From assembly GCA_013146195.2 (NCBI GenBank), contig CM028377.1:24605980-24669979 (forward strand): a stretch of 64,000 nt of DNA, read 5' to 3'. Origin of the DNA: Codonopsis lanceolata. Taxonomy: Eukaryota > Streptophyta > Magnoliopsida > Asterales > Campanulaceae. The position numbers and the translations under genes are program-made. The notes under the pieces were generated by a model. It was not told the origin of the DNA. It ran no database searches and was given only the letters and a program-made list of their open reading frames with translations. Positions 32,038 to 43,600 of this stretch are shown here, piece by piece (within the stretch, counting starts at the first letter, position 1; each line of letters starts with the position of its first letter).

Positions 32038-32227
32038 ACTAATGTTAGAGTCACTTAATGATCATTTAAATTTGTGCACCAAATGATGTGATTTTTAATG
32101 TGTTATCTTATTTGGCATTTTATGGGCTCCACTAGAAGTTAAAAAATTATGTTAATAATATGACATATAAGATACCACATCATTTGATACCAAAATTAAG
32201 TGCTATTAGAGTGACCCTAGCATTACC
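32038..32227. mobile_element. Foldback MITE
   Basis: Left TAATGTTAGAGTCACT and right AGTGACCCTAGCATTA are imperfect reverse complements; the interior also pairs (AAATGATGTG with CACATCATTT). About 190 bp, superfamily not assigned. Confidence 0.65.
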
Positions 32228-33307
32228 CTAATTTTAATGTAAAGGCGTATTTTTATTTAGCGTTAAGTGCATCATTCATACTTAGCTTTAGTCTCCTGAC
32301 TCTCCGTACTAAGGAAGTGCACCTTATTGATCAAAGTATGCTATAAAGTTGGTTTTCAATGGCGGTGGTTGCAGGGTTTTACGCTAACATTGAGATTTGA
32401 GATCAAAGATGAAAGGAAAAAACATATATACATTTGGGTTAACGTGACTTCATTAGTATCTATATTATAATACAGGTTGGGAAACATATTCGTAATTGAC
32501 TTGGGATAAAGAGCGGTTGAGATCAATTCATTTACCGATATCCTACGGTCTCAATTTCGTTTAGATTTCACATGTGCGAAGAGCAGTTGTGCAACCCCTC
32601 TCCAACTCCCCCACTTCTCCTTGCCAATCTCCAACTTCCCTTCTCTTTCCCCTCTTTTCTCGCTTCACAACCATCTCTCTCTTCCCTAGCTCTCTCATGT
32701 CCCTTTTCTTGATTCAATATCCGACAGAGCCATTTCCTCCTTCCACGCACAAGCACTGATTTTTAAGTTTAGGGCTTGCAATCTTAATCTCTATGTTCTA
32801 ATATTGATATCCTCCCTTACTCGCGTCGTGTCATAAGCACAGACACAAAGACTAGTAATAACTAATACAACAAAGTTATTCGAGGGGATCAATTGTGAAT
32901 TTAACTCTTTTTTATTAGAAAACACAGATTTAATTATTTTCCAAAATGAAAATTTTAAAATTTTATTTTTAAAAAAATCATAAAACACACCATTTATAGT
33001 AATTTAAACAGGCAGTGCACCCAAGAGCACAGTGGCTGCATTCAGCCAATGTATTTTTTAAAAGAAAAAAAAAACCGTACTATTATAGAAAATGAAAAGT
33101 AGATGAATAGAGTGAAGGAAGAGGGTAGAGAGTGGGATGTCACTCAAATTGATTGCGGTTACAAAAAGCTATTTGTCCCTTATGATTATGATGATGAGGA
33201 CAGCTCCAGCTTTCATTCATGACTTGGTATTTGGTAATGATACCCCACTTCACCATCCATTCATTTGAAGGGAGTTTTGGACGACAAAATATTCAACCAT
33301 CCTTCTA
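32228..33307. other. Intergenic DNA
   Basis: A C/T-rich stretch at 32575-32755 opens short ORFs on both strands without any recognisable domain. No splice-compatible gene was found. Confidence 0.4.
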
Positions 33308-33914
33308 AGAGCTGTCAAGATGGGTTGAATAGTTGAGTTGGTTCGTTCGTTACTTAAAAAAGTAGGTTGAGTTGGGAAAATATGAGCCGTTAGAAAGTAA
33401 TACAATACTAACTAATTCATAAGTTTGAAATAATTAGTTTACATCATTTTTGCTCAACATGTAAGATTATTTTTTATATCTGAAATATTAGTAAACGATT
33501 TTGAATTCTTTCAAAAAGTGACAGTTATAGCAACTAAAAATATCAGAATAACGTATATTAACCGCAATATTTATAGAAAGATGATTATAAGAACATACAA
33601 AAAGAGTAATGATAAAATAGTTTCTCACTTATATTTTTTTCTCATTTTATACTATTAATATTAAAGAAAATTGTTAGAAAACACTACTAAAAATATAATA
33701 GTAGAAAATATAATTTTTTTTTAATGAATTGTGACATTTTTTGTATTATTTATGATTATTTTTATTATCTAGATTAATTGGGGAAAAAGTTGGTGGGTTG
33801 GCCCGCCTAACCCACAACCCAAGATGGGGCGGGTTGGGTTGGTAATTTTCCGACCCGTCACATTTGATGGGTTGAATCAAATCAAATGGCGGGTTATAGC
33901 ATTAACAGTTCTAA
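33308..33914. mobile_element. Diverged non-autonomous hAT-like element
   Basis: The ends TAAGAGCTGTCAAGATGGG and CATTAACAGTTCTAAA are imperfect inverted repeats resembling those of the element at 20819-21892, with subterminal GGGTTG/CAACCC-rich repeats (33785-33895). No 8-bp duplication remains recognisable. Confidence 0.6.
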
Positions 33915-36537
33915 ACCTCAGTTATTACATTAGTAGTTGATATAGGTAATACAATACTACTACTAGTAAAAACATATTTATCTTTTTAATTAGTGTTTTT
34001 TTTTTTGGCAAAAAATTAGGTTAGAGGATCTTACAGATATTGTTTATAAAACATATTTTTTTTATTTGATCCATCAAATGTTAGTGAATTAAGTTGTGAG
34101 ACAATGAGACTACGTCTTACGAATTAAGATCCATAAAATCGTCTTACATGAGATTTAGTCTTAGTTTTTATGAATTAAGTAAAGAGTAACTTTGAATATT
34201 AGCAACAATAAAGTTTATGCCAATATTGAATTATAATATTGAAACAAACCCCTCCATCCAAAAATTAGTGTTGTCATCTCTTTTTTTGTGGTACACAATT
34301 GACACTTACTCTAAGATGAGAAGATTACATGATCACCAAACAAATAAATAATAACACTAATTTAGGATCAAGTGAAATTGGTTAACCATTTTCAAGTGAA
34401 TAATACTCCCTCCATTCTTAAATGAGTGTCAATTTTTGTATAAATTTACTAGTTTTACGTTGACAAATATCACACCACATATAAACATTAAGGACATTAT
34501 GTGTGCACTATGTAATTTGTATATATGTGTGCCCCCACGTGAGGGTGAGGTTGGACCTCACAAGTATATATATAAACGAATAAATTGAGATCAGCACACT
34601 CTCTAATATTTTCAACCTCTTTAATACGCTACTTTTATTTTAACTTCTAGTGTCTATTTTCGTTAATTTTATCCTAAAATGCTCATATGTACACCATCTT
34701 CTCTCTCTCTCTCCGGTTGACTCCACGAACAATCTCATGTAGGGAAGAAGGCATGTGTTCGAGTTCAAATATGATGCTTAGGCTTTTGCTTATCATTCCC
34801 CCATTCTCGAAGAAGAGTATCATTGACATTAGCAACAACCTTCTCACTCTCATGAAGTGTCGACCAAGTGGCCTCTAACTCAACATTAGCAAATACTGAA
34901 GGAGGGGGAGCTGGAACGAACAATGGAGGCTGAAGTGGTCATCCCGTTGCCAGAGGCCCTGTTTTATGGTTTGAGAGTCATCGGGTATCTCCTTCTGAGT
35001 GGATTTTGTTTCAGACTGTCGAGGACTTCGAGGTGCCTATGTTCACGGTTTCCTTGTGTGCTTCTTAAATTTCTCACCTTCAGTTGCAAGCTGTTATACT
35101 AAGTTGCTGAGAGTATGAATCTTCCATGATATTTGAACTAAGTTGTTGAGAATATGAATCTTCCATGATATCTCTGCTTTCAGAAATGTTACCAGTGAAC
35201 ATCCATTAATGTGATGGACCGTAACTTATGGACTTCCTGGAGCGAAAGACTCTTGATAGAAGGTGGCATTTTTAAATGTTTTGTTGAATATTTTCCCCTC
35301 AGTTTTCATTTTCTATTAACGATGCATTGATTTAGAATCGTGATGCATCGATTTAGATTTACGATGCAATAATTTATAATTGCAATGTATCAAAATTGCA
35401 ATGCAACAATTTTCATGCACAAATTAAATTTTCGATGCAAAAATTAGAATTTCGATGTATCGACTTGAAATTACGATGCACTTCTACTCTAATTTCATGA
35501 AGGGGATATTTATCATTTCGCCTCAAAAATGTCTTTTAACAGTTAAATTAAAATATGGATGACTTTAGGGGTTGGAAATTGTCAAAAGTGGACCGGCCCG
35601 ATTATTACCCTATATAATATTGGATGAAATTTGGGTCAGCCCACTTTGGACAATTTTCAATCGTTACAGAACCATTTGTTTTTAAAACCTAAAAAAAGAC
35701 ACTTTTGAGAGTAAGAAGACTACGATATCCTTAATGAACACATACTTGGTACATCGAGTTGCATAAATTTTTGCACCGCGATGCATCAATTTAAATTATC
35801 TAATCCAATTTTGCATCGCACTGTACCAAATTTATACACCGTGATGCATCAATTTAAATTACTTAATCTAATTAATGCAGCGTGCTGCACCAAGTCAAAC
35901 ACTTAATTGATGAATCAAAATTATAATGAACAAGACCTTCATGTCTCTTCTTTCTTGTACATAATCAACAAATGATTCAAATTGATCCATCATTCCTCAT
36001 CCCAAATCCAAATCGATGGATCCAGAATTTAAAAAAAAATGTCCAACAAACAAATTTCTTTTCGACATTTCATCGAACAGTTTACATAAAAGGAGGAGAA
36101 AAAGATACATGTGAAACTGAAGATCCATAGGTGACGAAGAAAAGGGTGAAAAGTTAGGGTGGTAGAGTAATCGAATTCGAGATGGAGAAGAACATCACCA
36201 CCCTACCTCTCCACCCTCTTCACTCTTCATCCCTGCGACATGCAATTGTTCTTTCTTTTCTACCGACATTTTAGAATGAAAATAAACTTTATAGCGATTG
36301 AAAAAAAATTGAGATACTTAAGCGCTTGTAATTTGTTCTATAATATTTCCTAAACAAGGGAAAGAGTATTTAGTTGAAATCGATTGGTTTTTTATGATAT
36401 TCAGCCTTGGGCAATATTTGGCCATGGCGGTATTTCTATGAACATCATGCATAAGCATGATGTTCATTCGTCAATGGCTTCATATCAATTCAGTCACCAG
36501 TGCTATTCAATGCATATGTGGCAACTCCCGATTCATG
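33915..36537. other. Intergenic DNA with short repeats
   Basis: A MITE end (CTCCCTCCATTCTTAAATG) occurs at 34404. A two-copy repeat of about 47 bp (CTAAGTTG with TATGAATCTTCCATGATAT) is at 35098-35172. 35325-35890 has many diverged GATGCATCGATTTAGA-like motifs. A 13-bp-arm hairpin lies near 36437-36466. No convincing gene. Confidence 0.45.
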
Positions 36538-36862
36538 TTTGGAGGACTGGGAATTCGTAAAACCAGAAATAACAATTTGGCTAATCTTGTCTAGTTAAGT
36601 TGGGATGTGGTTCATAATAGTGGCCTCCTTATGGGTTAAAGTGATCAATGCTAAATATACCAAAAGTGCCAAAGTAAAAGATTGGAAAAACATAATGAAA
36701 ACGCACCCACTTATTCTTAAAGGCATTAGATGGATTTCTGGCAAAGGCGATAAAGTAAACCTTTCGAATGCCCGGTGGTGTGGCCGTTCTAACCTCAAAC
36801 TCAATTCATGTTTTAACAAAAATGTCATCACTGAATTGATTATTAGTACTCTAGTAGTTTGG
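36538..36862 (+). pseudogene. LINE reverse transcriptase C-terminal relic
   Basis: FGGLGIRKTRNNNLANLV followed by a stop and, after a frameshift, SLWVKVINAKYTKS, then HPLILKGIRWISGKGDKVNL. The order GGLG(F/I)R, LWV-x-AKY and KG-RW-x-GxG is characteristic of the region C-terminal to RT in plant L1-type LINEs. It is too short and broken to be active. Confidence 0.75.
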
Positions 36863-37140
36863 TTGCTCACTTCTCCGTAACGGAGAAGGTCGGGTGTTCA
36901 AGTCTCACAAGAGACACCCACCCTGAACTTTACAACTCTCAATAAAGAGGTCGGGTGTTCTAGTCTCTTCAGAGACACCGTTGTTATTCAAACCTTTATC
37001 TAAAGGCCTCATTTAACTATTCACTTATCTTATCGAAAAAATGATATGTTTTCAAGTCCTACCAGAGGCACTCTGGTACTTCACTACTCTCAATCGAGAG
37101 GTTGAGTGTTCAAAGTCTCATCAGAGACATCATTTGTTTA
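36863..37140 (+). repeat. SINE-like segment with repeated modules
   Basis: GAAGGTCGGGTGTTCAAGTCTCACAAGAGACAC and two further copies of this type (near 36945 and 37098) occur in about 280 bp. GGTGTTCAAGTCTC resembles a tRNA-type B box, and an A-box-like stretch precedes the first copy. It could be the tail of the LINE or an inserted SINE. Confidence 0.4.
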
Positions 37141-37899
37141 AGCCACACCAAAGGCATCATATATATAATTGTAGCCTTTTAAGGCATTAAATAATAAAAA
37201 ATTAAGGGTTGGAGTACAGTTTATGTCCCCTCCAATTAAAAAAAAAAGGCTAATAATAATTCTTGCCTCTTGACAACCCGGGTAATGGCTCCAAATGTCA
37301 GTCCCATTGAATCTCGATACATTTCTTATTATTTTAGTCGGTCTTTCTATAAGAAACATGTGGTGAGATTGAGATCTGATTTGAAGCCCCCGGGTAATGA
37401 GTTGGAGTTAATGGCAGATTTAGTATTAAAAGTGCTTACAATCCTACCTCGAGTAACTTGACTCCCACTGTTGTCTCATACTTACGAAATTTGTACTTTC
37501 TAATTTTGTCAGGAGAATCGACTGCTCAAACAAACTGGAAAAACATCCAATACAGTCGTATCCCTTTAGTCAAGACAAAAGCCATACAAACAAGGCTATT
37601 ATAACCAATCGACTAATGGAATGCATCTCTATTGCTATCAATTTTTTTGTTATTTTGAATCTAAGAGTTAAATACTGTCACCAAATACATGGTCGAACCA
37701 ACCAATGGGAGATAGTCTCAAGACGAAAGAGATTGAAGTCCACTAAGATGTTCACACACAATCTAAAGTCAAGACAAATATACAAAGCACATAGTGCTAC
37801 ATATTTTGCATGCTAGTAAAGTTTTCAATTAATACGTACAAGTACAAGGCATTGGCATCTTTATCATTGTCATCCTCCCCACAGTAATCACCGACATGC
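37141..37899. other. Intergenic region and dynein light chain 3' flank
   Basis: No coding sequence recognised. The part directly left of 37900 should hold the 3' UTR of the minus-strand light chain gene. Confidence 0.4.
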
Positions 37900-40569
37900 T
37901 CAACCAGATTTGAAAAGCAATACTGCCTTTGAGTCCAAATAGAAGTAAACAAAGTGATTTGTCTCATGAGTCACGTATGAACCTGCACCAGAAAACAAGA
38001 TATGAAGATGGTTATAAAGAGAAAACACTTCAAAGCTCTTCCATCTCAATAACCCCCTCTTTCCTTCATTCAGTGTGTGCATGAACCAGGGGGGGTGTTT
38101 GGCGGATCAAGCCGGAATTTATGCAATGTATGGCCCAGAAGGAAGGGGCCTGAAATTCTAAAAGCACAAGGTCTAGACTGCTGACTTCTGTGACCATATC
38201 TTCTACCTATAAAAATGAGATTATAAACACAAATGAAAGAAGCATTTTCATGCCGTGCATTCAGAATGAGACATTATTGAAGAATAGTTTGTGGTTGTCT
38301 ATAGTGAATACAAGTCTTGGATGTAAAAAGAACAAACTATAATGATAGCTAAAACTAAAAGCGGCTATGTTACACGGACACGGCAAGTTCCCCGCGAATT
38401 CCGAGTCGGACACGGCCGGGACGCGGACACGCCACGGACACGGCAGATTCGGCCCAAAATACGTTTTGGGGCCAAATTTGGATTTTCGGAACTTTTGGAC
38501 ACGGACACTGGTGCGAGGCTTAGGGAATCCAGATACGTACCTGGAAGCCGGGAAGTCAGACGCGGTTGCTCGATCGACACTTCGACAGTCATGAACACTG
38601 ACAGTTTCTCACTTCATTTCTTCCCTCAAATCCCGAACCATAGCCCCCTCAAATTACCTCGTCGCCGACGCCCACCGTGTACGTCGCCGGCTGGGCCCCT
38701 TGCCCCTTCGAAGGCGACCTGCCGACCTTCTCTCTGTGCTGCGTGACTGTCTGCGGCGCGACCTTCTCTTCAGAATCGTCACTCGTCCAGTCGTCCTCGT
38801 CGATCTCCTCTCTTTTATTCTCTGCGTCTGTGCAAGTGTGTAGTCTTAGTCTCTCTCCTCCGTCCTCTCCACTCAAGTGAACAACTACACTTAGTCTATA
38901 CTGTTAAGTAGTACTCAACAAATTACCCTTATGACATGACTGAACAGTGAACAGTGAACATGAGAAATTGTGGTTATAGCTTTTAATATTTATTATACTT
39001 TGGTCCTTATATTTTGAATATTTACATTTTGGTCCTTATAGTTTGAATATTTACATTTTACCACCCGCACCCGTTTCCTATATTTTTTGAAAATCACGTA
39101 TCCCGTGTCTCGTGTCCGCGTATCCGTGTCCGTGCAACATAGAAAAGCGGTAACAGAAGTCCATGAAAAAGCTATTTTTTCTCTTTGGCTAAGTTATAGG
39201 GCTTGACTATTCATCCAGCTGGTGCAATGTCCACCCATACACGTGTCGGATGATCAAAGGGAAAAACGAAATTATACAATGAAGGCCCAACAGGGAAGAA
39301 TCAGAGTTCAAACTAAAACCCTTCACCTCCTGAAGAGTGGGCTGCTGGTTGATTTTAGAAAAAAATCCTGCTAAAGTACTGGGGGGACACCAGTAGTTTG
39401 GTATATTAATAAATAAGTGGACCTACATCCCATGGTAACATATGAGTAGCTGACTCCAGTAAGGGACAAAGACTGAGTTAAGTCCCTCAAGAAACAACTA
39501 AACTTTGGGGCTATGGTAGCAATGATCCTTGATCCTCCACAGCAGGCCAATCTAGTTTTCCAAATGAAAAGGAGAAAGAGGGAACAACCCTGGATTAGGA
39601 AATTGAATCAAGTGAGCCAAGAAGGATCTAGTTTTCCAAATGAAAAGGAGAAAGAGAGAACAGCCCTGGATTAGGAAATTGAATCAAGTGAGCCAAGAAG
39701 GATCAACAAGAGTACAACCATGAACCCTCTTAAGACGAGAATCCGAGACACGAGATAAATGCACTCAGGATAAATTATCAAGAATACCCACCACCTTCAT
39801 GGACTTCTGGTCAATAAGATTACGCAAGAATGGAGGTCCCAAGAAACAACATCATTCCTATCCCTAGAATAGAAGTCGAATATAGGAGCAAAGTAAACCA
39901 ACGACAAACAATACAATCAAGGAAAAGATGACCAAGTGAGGTATCACCCACCCAAACATCTTCTCAGAACTGCACATGAGTATCATCTCCTACCCATAGT
40001 TGGATGAAGAAACAAAGGATAACACTGGTGAATGAACTTCTAGGGGCTTTGATGGGGGAGATAAATTGCGTCTTTTATTTTGGGTACTTAGTAGGAGTTA
40101 GTAGTGTACATTTGGTAATTTCAGATTGTGTGGCACAAGGAAGCACCAACTCCTCTGGCCTTGGTTCTACGAATTATATAAATTGTCTTTTATTTTGGGT
40201 ACTTGGGAGTTAATAGTGTACATTTTGGCACTAGGAAGCACCTACACCTCTCAAGGCCAGAATGTCAAGTTCAACACCCTGGGACACAGCTGGAACAATA
40301 AGTGTTTGAATCTTTCTTTATTTTTTTAAATAACCAACTTGCCAGAACACACCGGGTACACGTTGGGACTCTAGGGGCCAAAATGCTACTTTTTTGGGGT
40401 CAATATATAAATAGAAAAAGGTTCATAGTAATATCTACATTAAGACAAGAGGTATGACTTCTTAAGTAATTGGTTGGTAAACTTCTCTTGCGTGTTCATG
40501 TGAAATGTATGAGGTTAATTGCTCTTATAATTTGTTAATATATTCTTTATGTAATTATTGTTAGATATT

Positions 40570-40600
<31 letters not shown>

Positions 40601-43600
40601 TAAGTCTCCCCAGCGTGTCTTGTCGCCGTGTTTGAACTTTTTTTGGAAAATTAGTATCGTGGTGTCGGTGTTGCTGCTTCTTAGGTGGCACAAAGTATAT
40701 TCCAACCTACTTAAAGGCCCAATATGTAATAGAATAGTTTGATATACATGAACTGAATTATTGAAATGTTGGGTCCCTTCTCTAATCATAAAGCAAGCTC
40801 GGTTTTCTCTTTTCAACACCCGGGAAAGCCAGCTTTCTTTGCTTCCTCTCTATCCTAAGTCTACAACTCATGCTAGCATTTCCTTATGGTGGTTGCATGG
40901 GCAATGCCACCAAGCAATTGTCCAAGAAAGAAGTAAGAAATATGTTGAACATGGAGAAGCCTTTCCAAACTGGCAAGGGAGTCTGGGGATAATGAGACAG
41001 GGTAAGGCTGGAGAAAATTTCAAGATACTATTCTTTATGAGGAACAATGCAAAGTAGCAATTCCCTATGGAGAAGTATAGTTGAGGCTGAACAAGAAGAA
41101 GCTGCAAGTCACAAAGAGCAATTGGGCTATCACTATATATTATAGAATCCAGTGTGCACGTATGACACATTACGAAGATGAACTTGTATGTTTCAGCATA
41201 AATAAATCACATCAGACATTTGCTTTGCATATGTAACTAGCGAGTGTGGTTCTTTGAGGAAGCATAAACATCCTTTGTTATTACAATGAAACAATGCACT
41301 TTTGCCTCCCTTATTGAAAAGATGCTGCAACTTCTTGTAGCATGAATTATCATCACACTTCACTCGGTGGCGATGCCACATGGAGCCTAAAGGGGTTACT
41401 TGACCCCCTTTAGATTTGAAATATTGACATTTAACTAACTCTAAAAATAGAAAAAATGACTTCTTATCATTCAAAATCATAATTTTATCAATTTTGACCC
41501 CCTTTCTTTTAGGAAAAAAGAAAAAAAGAGAGGCACCATATTATAATTTTGATCCCATTTTAAGCCAGATTCAGACACTACCATGTAATTTCCTACCCAA
41601 ATATAATATTGACCCCGTTGAAAAAAACCCGGGCTTTGCCACTGCTTCACACTAGTAATCCTAAAGCTCTATAAATCAAGATATTCTCCAATTCATAATC
41701 CATAGAGACAAAATTCTTAACCATAATTACCATTGAGCACCAAACACATTGAAGCATTAGTTCCATCTTTTTATACAATTATCCCTACCTGAGACTTGGT
41801 TTAATCTATCTGATATTAATCTCGAACAAATCAGAGAGAAAAATCTGGTCTTTTCCCCACAAGCAAGGGGAAATGGGCATTATTATGACAAAGGCCGTAT
41901 AAAATTATAGATATGCTACATAAGCTTTTTCGTTTAAGCCGGGCTATGATAAGCTTATAAAGTTTTTTAATACACTTCTCTACAAGCAAGCAAGGCCAGA
42001 GAGACATAGCTCTCATAAAACAACTTTAACCCTCATTTTTCTTTGAGATCCTTTTACTCGTATGCGCAAAATGATCTACAATCCAAGGAATTGCTGCAAT
42101 TCAACCAAACTCGACAAAGAGGTCAAAATACCACAGTATATGATCAAACTCGAAGAAATGAGTAAACATTTGTGTGGGGGTGGAGAGAGAGAGCGAGAGA
42201 GAGAGAGAGGACTTGAATAAAGAAATAACTGTAAAATGATATGGCTATTAGTTGGATACAGATCCAGACTGATATGAGTCCACAATGTACAATGTTTTCT
42301 TTATCCATGTAACTTATATTTGAGATGGGCTAGATAGCTACTATTTGGTCACACTAAAACGGGTTCACCAAAACAAAGCTTTACAACCTTTGTTACACCA
42401 AATAGACGTGCAGTGATAGTAATTCTTAAATCAAGTAAACATGATGTTTAAGCATGACTCCATTCTGTCTATATCAGCACCAACAGAGGGAGAGTGGAAC
42501 ATAAAACCAGAATCACATAAACCTCCCACAAACAGAAGAAACCATCTGGGAAAGCCATCCCATTAATTTTGTTTCTGGTGCGGCTTAGTAGTTTTGAAAG
42601 GGTTGCTTATGGTGCCCTCCCTTGATATTTGGCCAAATTGCATAGCCTTCCCAAACATTTGGACAATACACAGGAAGACCCCAAGACCAAACAGTCCTCT
42701 ATCTCTGACTGTTAAATTAAGGGTAGAATAGTCGGTTCGTAATAAACTCAAAGTGGAAATACTCTATCGCTCACTCTCTGTGTCTCCCACACACCCACAC
42801 ATCACCATGCTTCTGTCAATTGTTACTCCAACCGAACAGCAAGATTTCCATCACACCCTTCCGTGAGAAACCCATCATCATCTAGAGCCTTGATCAAAGA
42901 AGAGAATACCTCGGGTGTCCAACGCCGTCGGCAACACCGCCATTGTTCTTCGACAATATCAAAGATGCTCTCTGCGTCACATTCTCCATCAACAAGTTGG
43001 AAGAAAAACTTGTGAGTGAAATATAATCAAGTTCTCCCCATTACCTTCACAAAAAATTCTTAATTAATCCTTCTTTGACCCAAACTTGATCTCGAATTAC
43101 CATATTGGAAAACAGACAATAGTTTTTAGATTCCCTTTCATTTAATTGAACAAATTGCGAGATTTTTTTTCAAATCTTCTCATGTATGGTGTTTCAGTGT
43201 ATGGATTGGACTAGATTTTTAATTCAGAATGTGTTGTGTGTTGAAGAGCAAGACGGAGAGAGTGATAAAGAGAAAGGATGGTGGAGATGGGTAAACATGC
43301 CCTTAACCTAAATTCATGTATGATATAAACATGTTTTTTGTATTTAGTCCCTCTTTAAAAGCATTTTTTTCTTTGATTCGTAATGTTGTTTTCTAATTTT
43401 GTGTATTTAGTTACTTATTAGTACGCTAGTTCCTTTTAAGAGTTATGTGTGATCAATAAAATTAACTGCCAATTATTTTTTATTTATAAGACACGTTAAT
43501 ATTATTTGACACTTGTGATCAAAGTCGATGTAAGTGGTACCAACAATACAGAACCACCGAATTGTGAAAGAAACAAGACCTTACCAAACCAAAACCAAAT

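Noticed and set aside
32574..32759. Short ORFs on both strands in C/T-rich sequence
   Set aside because: Simple composition and no domain; no link to neighbouring exons.
34687..34900. Possible small gene (63 codons)
   Set aside because: No signature, no splice-compatible extension and no related ORF; the sequence around is intergenic.
38342..38746. ORF of 134 codons in the light chain intron
   Set aside because: It covers the GC-rich TIR element with ACGGACACGG-like motifs and opens on both strands, so it is explained by the transposon.
42760..43320. Possible nested gene within the light chain intron
   Set aside because: GC-richer, with an ATG at 42808, but the frame stops quickly and no splice pattern gives a recognisable protein. 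Left as intron sequence.
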